Shown here piece by piece: positions 33,375 to 37,952 of a DNA stretch of 37,952 nt; the stretch's first letter is position 1; each line of letters starts with the position of its first letter. The notes beneath the pieces were generated by a model. That model worked only from the letters and a program-made list of their open reading frames with translations, had not been told where the DNA came from and ran no database searches. The stretch is from assembly GCA_964551015.1 (NCBI GenBank), contig CAZKBP010000046.1, positions 1 through 37,952 of the forward strand, read 5' to 3'. Position numbers and translations under genes: made by a program. The DNA is from CAZKBP01 sp964551015 (lineage in GTDB: Bacteria; Bacteroidota; Bacteroidia; Cytophagales; Microscillaceae).

Positions 33375-34847
33375 ATGGTTTTAATAGCAAAGTTGAGAGA
33401 TATCACCCTGACCATTCTAATTACGTTCAGTATTATGGGTATAGCTCGAGCACAAGATGTAAACTTCTACCAGTATCACCTCACTCGGATTATAGATCAT
33501 CCTGCGGCTCTAACTAATACAAGTACACATACATTTTCTGTATTTAACCGTTTGCAGAATATTGAAACGGATGAAGGGGCATTCAACACTTTTACATTTT
33601 CATATATTTCGCCTCCTTTCTTGAGGGGAAAAGACAGTACCTTCTATAAAGGAACGTGGTTAGGTGGGCTTTTCTTCTTTGATGAACAACCAGGTTTTAT
33701 TAAAACCACAGGCATTAACCCTGCCGCCGCCTCTCGATTTGAGTTCAAGCATTTATCTATCTCACTTGGTGTCAAAGCAATTTTAACGAATACCATAGCC
33801 GGAACACCAAGCTATTTATTTGGAAACCAAATCTCTAGTGGGTTTCTAGACCCTAGTATTGCCCCCGAACCTATCCGAGACCTTGAACCGCTAAATCTCA
33901 CAGTGGGCTATGGACTGGGGACTCTAATCAAATATCACCTTCCAAAAAAAGATACTACTTCAGCCCGAACACCTACTGCAATCGAGTTAGGGTTTTCCTA
34001 CAACCAAACGGCTGTTAAAGGATTGATCTCCGGTAAGGATCAGCTCAGACAGTATAACTTATTTTTAGGCTCCGAAATACACAGTCTCAGGTGGAATGTA
34101 AGTTACCTGCCTAGCCTAAGAGCAATTACAAGAGGCAAAGCCTGGATACTGCGCCCCGGTTTCTTTATGAGATTAGGAAGAGGGGAAAATCCTGAGAAAC
34201 GAGCTTTGGTGGGAACTGGATGGGAGTGGCTAAGTGGGGCAGACGTACAAGATGGAGCACTTAGTGATAAAAACTCCAACAGTGCGTTTGTAACAGCAAG
34301 CTTACCGGTAAAAAACCTACGCTTTTCTGCTAGTTGGGGACTTGCGGTCGACTTCGGTAGGAATTCTACCCAGACCCTTGAGCTTGGATTGAGTCTCAGA
34401 ATGCCCAGTAAAAATAGATGTGATAGACCAGCAGCTGCTCAAAGCCCAGGTTACCTGCAAAATCCTTACCTTGTTCTACAATATGATCTCAATTTTAATC
34501 AGATTAATTCTCAAAAAGACGCCCCTGAGGCACTTGCCGAGAAAGATGAAGAATCCGTGATAGATGCCTTAAGGGAAGGCTTTGGCGGAACTTTACATAT
34601 CTTGGCAGTCATACCAGAAAAGGACAGAAAAGAAACAAAAAAACGGATTGACGAACTGGTCAAAAAATTGGTTTGCTCCGAAGATCAACCTGGTATTCCT
34701 AGAAAGTCAATCAAGTACGATATAGTGTATAGCAAGAAAGAGTCGATTAGATGGATCGCCATCCTCTCCGACAAGCGATATGATAGGTTTATGAAGAATA
34801 AATACATCAGGCTAGGATCAAGAAAGGTTGAGTTTGAAACAAAATAA
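33375..34847 (+). CDS. PorP/SprF-family outer-membrane protein
   Basis: A 490-residue protein with a signal peptide (1-26, ending ARA-Q). Residues 27-370 show the PorP/SprF beta-barrel pattern: VNFYQYHLTRIIDHPAALTN, alternating hydrophobic strands, and the closing QTLELGLSLRM. Members of this family pair with type B T9SS substrates, as SprF does with SprB. The first gene of the operon encodes such a substrate with zero spacing. Residues about 385-490 are an extra C-terminal domain (HILAVIPEKDRKETKKRIDELV ... SIRWIAILSDKRYDRF), longer than usual for the family, of unknown role, perhaps periplasmic. Confidence 0.9.
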   Translation: MVLIAKLRDITLTILITFSIMGIARAQDVNFYQYHLTRIIDHPAALTNTSTHTFSVFNRLQNIETDEGAFNTFTFSYISPPFLRGKDSTFYKGTWLGGLFFFDEQPGFIKTTGINPAAASRFEFKHLSISLGVKAILTNTIAGTPSYLFGNQISSGFLDPSIAPEPIRDLEPLNLTVGYGLGTLIKYHLPKKDTTSARTPTAIELGFSYNQTAVKGLISGKDQLRQYNLFLGSEIHSLRWNVSYLPSLRAITRGKAWILRPGFFMRLGRGENPEKRALVGTGWEWLSGADVQDGALSDKNSNSAFVTASLPVKNLRFSASWGLAVDFGRNSTQTLELGLSLRMPSKNRCDRPAAAQSPGYLQNPYLVLQYDLNFNQINSQKDAPEALAEKDEESVIDALREGFGGTLHILAVIPEKDRKETKKRIDELVKKLVCSEDQPGIPRKSIKYDIVYSKKESIRWIAILSDKRYDRFMKNKYIRLGSRKVEFETK

Positions 34848-34856
34848 TGAGTACGC

Positions 34857-36176
34857 ATGGCTAGAATTCTCATAAAAATATGGTTGATCAGTTTTTTAGG
34901 CTACTTATCAAATACATCAAGTTCGCAGAGCTTACCCTTGAAAAGATTGGTAAAAAGGAAATTGGTGGATGAGAGAACAAACGAGCCCTTGGTGGGGACG
35001 GTTGTGGCACTAAGCAATCGTTTGGAGATCAAGGCAACAACTGATTGTGAAGGCGTTTTTACTTTAAACGTTCCTCAAACACTAATAGAAGACGACAGGA
35101 TAAACATTCTGTTTGATCGCTGCTGGGATGAAGATGCTTGGGACGGACCAGTGTCAATAGATTTAAGCGATAAAGAAGACTATAAGGTTCCTATTCCTAT
35201 CAGGAGAAACTGTGAGCAGCTTCAAGTAAGCATCTGTGGTAAATTGCTCAGTAAGGAAAAAAAAGAGCCTCGCCCTGGAGTACGGGTCAGCATAGATACC
35301 ATCTATAAAGTTACTGATGGAGAAGGGAAATTTCAGATTACGCTCCCTGTATCCTCACAAAATCAAGATTTGGAGATTGAGTATGTCAACTGTGGTAGTA
35401 CACAACATAGTAGCGTCAAAATTACTGATGATGCAAAACGCGAAGGTAAGCAGGAAGACACCATACTCGTACCCCAGTGTCCCCTCCCTACCATCACCAA
35501 AAGACTAATCTTCTCTGATGCCGATAGTACTCCGGTTCGTGGAGCAAAAATCACCATAACAAATATAATAGATGGGCTATCGTCAAGTAGCGACGGTTAC
35601 TTTTCTTTTTCTATCCCTGAAAAACTTCGAGAAGAGTATGAAAAAGGCGACACAACTAATCTAAAGGCAGATATCACGTATTATCCTTATCCTTGTGACA
35701 CCGCGTGTCTCGAATCCATTACCATTGTTCTGGATAGCACTGAGCTTATTATGGTAGAAAAGAATAAAGATTGTGAATGTCATACTGAACCACCACCACC
35801 ACCACTACCAAATGGAAATACCACTGGCGTGAATTCGTACTTGGATATAAGTTGTGATAGTATTTCAAAACACCCGATCGATTCCAAAGAGATAGAAAAG
35901 TTTATTGGCCATATTTCTAAGCTTTCAAAAGACAATGATTGCCCAATCGCAATTGCTACTCTCGAGAATGACACGACAAGTAATAATTGGATTAAGGATT
36001 TCTGTAAAAGGTGCAAAAAAACAGCGGAAATCAAACTATATGAGTATGGTGCAGAAGAGACAACCCTTCCTAGGAGAGTAGTTATTATTCTTGAAGATAA
36101 AATCGAGAAGTATTTTGAAGAAGAATATTTTACTGACCCTGAATCGAATGGCTACTCACTTAGCTTAGATAACTAA
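34857..36176 (+). CDS. exported protein with three carboxypeptidase-regulatory-like domains
   Basis: A 439-residue protein with a signal peptide (1-23). Three repeats of a transthyretin-like/CarboxypepD_reg fold are visible: DERTNEPLVGTVVALSN ... CEGVFTLNVP (about 38-75), EKKEPRPGVRVSIDT ... GEGKFQITLP, and DADSTPVRGAKITITN ... SDGYFSFSIP. A polyproline linker (EPPPPPLPNG, about 308-318) precedes a C-terminal domain with RRVVIILEDK near its end, which faintly recalls the NRRVEI end of OmpA-like domains; other OmpA motifs are missing. It begins 9 nt after the PorP/SprF stop. Likely a periplasmic or surface structural protein of the same apparatus. Confidence 0.8.
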   Translation: MARILIKIWLISFLGYLSNTSSSQSLPLKRLVKRKLVDERTNEPLVGTVVALSNRLEIKATTDCEGVFTLNVPQTLIEDDRINILFDRCWDEDAWDGPVSIDLSDKEDYKVPIPIRRNCEQLQVSICGKLLSKEKKEPRPGVRVSIDTIYKVTDGEGKFQITLPVSSQNQDLEIEYVNCGSTQHSSVKITDDAKREGKQEDTILVPQCPLPTITKRLIFSDADSTPVRGAKITITNIIDGLSSSSDGYFSFSIPEKLREEYEKGDTTNLKADITYYPYPCDTACLESITIVLDSTELIMVEKNKDCECHTEPPPPPLPNGNTTGVNSYLDISCDSISKHPIDSKEIEKFIGHISKLSKDNDCPIAIATLENDTTSNNWIKDFCKRCKKTAEIKLYEYGAEETTLPRRVVIILEDKIEKYFEEEYFTDPESNGYSLSLDN

Positions 36177-36271
36177 ATATTTGACGAATAATACTAAAGA
36201 TGTAACTAATCAAACAGTATAATTAAACTAACTCGTTGTCGTTAAAACCTTGGATAAACAAAATTAAAAAA

Positions 36272-36694
36272 ATGTTAAAGTACACGCAAATCTTTTATAT
36301 TGTAATTATTCTGAGAATTTTTCTATTTACTACAACATATGCCCAACCATCTTGTACAGATAGCATAAGTTGCCATCTCAAGATAAAAAGCAATGAAGGT
36401 TACCTTGGAGTTAAAGATGTAGAAATCAGTTATGGATTTGAATTTGAACAGAAAGTAATCACAGATGACAAGGGCAAATTTACACTCTGCATTACTGAGG
36501 CAATGAAAAAAGAAAGGGAAATTCCCATAAAGTTTCGAATAAAAGACACAACACGAATCTGTACAGTAAGATCAGCCATCAAAAATAGATGGGTTACTAA
36601 GATAAAAGATCCCACTGAGTCAGAGCTTCAATACGTTACGCAACCAAGCGTGAGCCCTCATTTGTGGCTAGATTTTTTTTTGTCGCAGCAGTAG
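36272..36694 (+). CDS. exported single regulatory-like domain protein, possibly frameshifted into the next gene
   Basis: A 140-residue protein from ATG at 36272 (MLKYTQIFYIVI) with a signal peptide ending TTTYAQ. It has one CarboxypepD_reg-like unit (NEGYLGVKDVEISYGF ... DDKGKFTLCI), like those in the previous protein. Translation ends at 36694 right after a T9 homopolymer. Adding one T would fuse it to the following frame, giving a protein with a membrane helix in the middle. I prefer this to two independent genes, but the sequence as given encodes two. Confidence 0.7.
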   Translation: MLKYTQIFYIVIILRIFLFTTTYAQPSCTDSISCHLKIKSNEGYLGVKDVEISYGFEFEQKVITDDKGKFTLCITEAMKKEREIPIKFRIKDTTRICTVRSAIKNRWVTKIKDPTESELQYVTQPSVSPHLWLDFFLSQQ

Positions 36695-37182
36695 CAGTAG
36701 TGATAATTTGCGTTATTTCTCGGTATTGTGCGAAGCGTCCCGGGCACTCAGGAGGCTCTAAACCAAAATTGTGCATACTATGCTTAGTTCCCAAGGAAAA
36801 TACAGACAATCATAAGTTAATAAAAAATCAGGAGCTAATAAGAAAGCTGAGGAAAGAAATAAGCAACTCAGAGTACCAAATATCAGATAGAGCCTCGGAC
36901 ATAGAGGCGGCCAAAGAGGAAATAATGGGCACAGAAGAAGACAAGGGTGAGTTTATAGTTCTGATGTGTATAGAATTGATAAGCAAATTCGATCAGATAA
37001 AAGGCAGTCCTGTTATAAAAGGCTTTATCTTTATTGTGGATAGGGACAGCGATGCAGCAACTCTTACAGAAAAAACTAAAGAACAGGAACCATCCTATTT
37101 TATAAGGACAAGCGATATCAGTGATTTAATTACAGAGATTGAAAATCTTGCAAAAAAAAACACTAAGACGCTTGAAAAATAA
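36664..37182 (+). CDS. membrane-anchored protein, 172 residues, probable continuation of the previous gene
   Basis: As given, the reading frame has only a GTG start at 36664, inside the previous gene (31-nt overlap). It begins with a membrane segment (FFFVAAVAVVIICVISRYC, about residues 4-22), then a charged helical region (ELIRKLRKEISNSEYQISDR) and a compact alpha/beta tail (EFIVLMCIELISKF, FIFIVDRDSDAA). No family recognised. It is preceded by no ATG and follows the T9 tract, which supports -1 slippage or a sequencing indel. Its stop is 6 nt before the next gene's ATG. Confidence 0.6.
   Translation: MARFFFVAAVAVVIICVISRYCAKRPGHSGGSKPKLCILCLVPKENTDNHKLIKNQELIRKLRKEISNSEYQISDRASDIEAAKEEIMGTEEDKGEFIVLMCIELISKFDQIKGSPVIKGFIFIVDRDSDAATLTEKTKEQEPSYFIRTSDISDLITEIENLAKKNTKTLEK
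36672..36680 (+). other. T9 homopolymer at a frame junction
   Basis: Nine consecutive T residues sit where the 36272 frame ends and the 36664 frame continues. One extra T, or a -1 shift by polymerase or ribosome, joins the frames without introducing a stop. Confidence 0.75.
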
Positions 37183-37186
37183 GGAG
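37181..37186 (+). promoter_or_regulatory. strong Shine-Dalgarno AAGGAG
   Basis: AAGGAG sits 2 nt before the ATG at 37189, unusually close, and confirms that start. Other genes here lack such a sequence, as is usual in Bacteroidota, so it is distinctive. Confidence 0.55.
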
Positions 37187-37188
37187 TT

Positions 37189-37952
37189 ATGGCAAATCAA
37201 TCAATACATACAAAAGTGAAGAAATACGCATCCAGCCTTTTTGGTAGGAGTGTTAGCATTGATTCTGATTCTAAGGAGGCTAAGATACAAAATCGGTCAT
37301 TTAGAAAGCCTTTTGAGCTATCCAAACTCTATCCAGAGATTCCCAATGACATAACAAAACTTATTATTGATGGGTGCGTGTTTGAGAATGATTTCACAAT
37401 TGAGGAAGGAAATCCTAACAGAAATATAATCATCAAGGATAATGTGATTTTCAAAGGTGATTTCCATATTGAGCAAGGAACATTCAAAGGATTGGAAATT
37501 TCTGGACAGTCCTTTGGGGGGAATCTAGTCATCAAGGGGGGAACTTTCACAGAAGAAGTCAAGATCATAAATGTTAACGTGGCAAAAAACCTCGAGATAC
37601 GGGGAGGCGAGTTTCAGGAAAAACTGTACATTCTAGATGGAAAGTTCAATCTGATAAGAATAAGGCAAATTGACAAAAACGACTATATTGATCAATTAGT
37701 GATTAAGGGCTTTATCCATCATCAGGTAGTTATAAGCCAGAGTAACATAAAGAAGATCATGCTTAAAATCACCGTTCATAAGGACAATGCGGTGTACATT
37801 GAAGGATGTGAAATTAACTCCTTAAAATTATTAAACTTACGAAATGAGGGAATACTATCATTTAACTCGATAAGCACGGGGGGGGGGGCAAAGAAAGAGT
37901 TTATTATGACAAAAGCCAGCCTGGGCAGGGCAATTTTAAATAGGTTTACTTT
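37189..37952 (+). CDS. beta-solenoid-like repeat protein, partial (runs off the window)
   Basis: The frame is open from ATG at 37189 to the window end (254 codons and two bases), so the C-terminus is missing. No signal peptide or membrane helix is seen. From about residue 60, short strands with repeating F/I-G-x-x hydrophobic spacing run on (NVIFKGDFHIEQGTFKGLEI, GGNLVIKGGTFTEEVKI, NLEIRGGEFQEKLYIL), which fits a right-handed beta-helix such as polymer-forming (bactofilin-like) or pentapeptide-like proteins. Family not identified. The frame contains an 11-G tract at 37878-37888. It is the last gene of the operon seen here. Confidence 0.75.
   Translation, partial: MANQSIHTKVKKYASSLFGRSVSIDSDSKEAKIQNRSFRKPFELSKLYPEIPNDITKLIIDGCVFENDFTIEEGNPNRNIIIKDNVIFKGDFHIEQGTFKGLEISGQSFGGNLVIKGGTFTEEVKIINVNVAKNLEIRGGEFQEKLYILDGKFNLIRIRQIDKNDYIDQLVIKGFIHHQVVISQSNIKKIMLKITVHKDNAVYIEGCEINSLKLLNLRNEGILSFNSISTGGGAKKEFIMTKASLGRAILNRFT
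37878..37888 (+). repeat. G11 homopolymer inside the last gene
   Basis: Eleven consecutive G residues encode Gly-Gly-Gly in the open frame. Runs of this length slip readily during replication and are known phase-variation switches in surface-protein genes of other phyla. They are also a common sequencing error site. Confidence 0.8.

Overview
Organism. The window reads as a chromosomal segment of a member of the Bacteroidota, most likely a Cytophagia or Saprospiria relative. It encodes a type IX secretion (T9SS) type B sorting-domain protein next to a PorP/SprF protein, a Bacteroidota-style exopolysaccharide cassette, a DUF368 membrane protein, a ComA-like phosphosulfolactate synthase, and promoters of the TTG / TAnnTTTG type. 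Most genes lack a Shine-Dalgarno sequence. Species cannot be resolved from the sequence alone.

Layout. (1) 1-529: a 55-bp direct repeat with an 80-bp period at the left edge, then a small unknown protein. (2) 612-5507, minus strand: a Cys/Met-metabolism PLP enzyme, a secreted papain-like protease with a DUF4384-like tail, and a secreted TPR-Ig-caspase protein. (3) 5860-10186, minus: shikimate dehydrogenase, DUF368 transporter, phosphosulfolactate synthase and a TPR protein; the last two overlap by 4 nt. (4) 10337-16772, minus: a polysaccharide export cluster with a degenerate epimerase-like protein, CpsB-type phosphatase, Wzc-type kinase, Wza-type export protein and GT4 glycosyltransferase. 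(5) 17035-18290, plus: hflX and tRNA-Arg(CCT). (6) 18387-18566: a small antitoxin-like gene without a recognisable intact toxin. (7) 18759-27948, minus: a tightly packed seven-gene accessory cluster, the most interesting part of the window. (8) 28130-29833: small DNA-binding-type genes with a bidirectional terminator and palindromic intergenic DNA. (9) 30258-37952, plus: a T9SS/surface-protein operon running off the right end.

The candidate system. In transcription order the cluster encodes a trypco1-like protein, a cytoplasmic trypsin-like protease with a C-terminal helical adaptor, a two-domain adaptor, an adaptor-iSTAND (degenerate P-loop) protein, a MoxR AAA+ ATPase, a vWA protein with an altered MIDAS motif, and a 1361-residue protein. 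The last has an all-alpha N-terminus, three LRR blocks, two EAD11-like helical domains and a C-terminal LuxR-type HTH. It resembles the MoxR-vWA and effector-associated-domain (EAD) conflict systems known from comparative genomics. Two features stand out. A helical module centred on NP(I/V)TQ with a following E and Q is shared by three consecutive proteins (protease, small adaptor, iSTAND). The small adaptor also carries an EAD11-like domain matching two in the LRR protein, so it could physically bridge protease and iSTAND to the LRR/HTH scaffold. The predicted wiring is sensor or scaffold (LRR, iSTAND), ATP-driven remodelling (MoxR-vWA), and effector output (protease and/or transcription through the HTH).

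The right-hand operon looks like a surface apparatus: a 1038-residue T9SS type B protein with FG-GAP-like and PKD-like domains, its PorP/SprF partner, two proteins with carboxypeptidase-regulatory-like folds, a membrane protein possibly joined to its upstream neighbour by slippage at a T9 run, and a partial beta-solenoid-like protein carrying a G11 tract.
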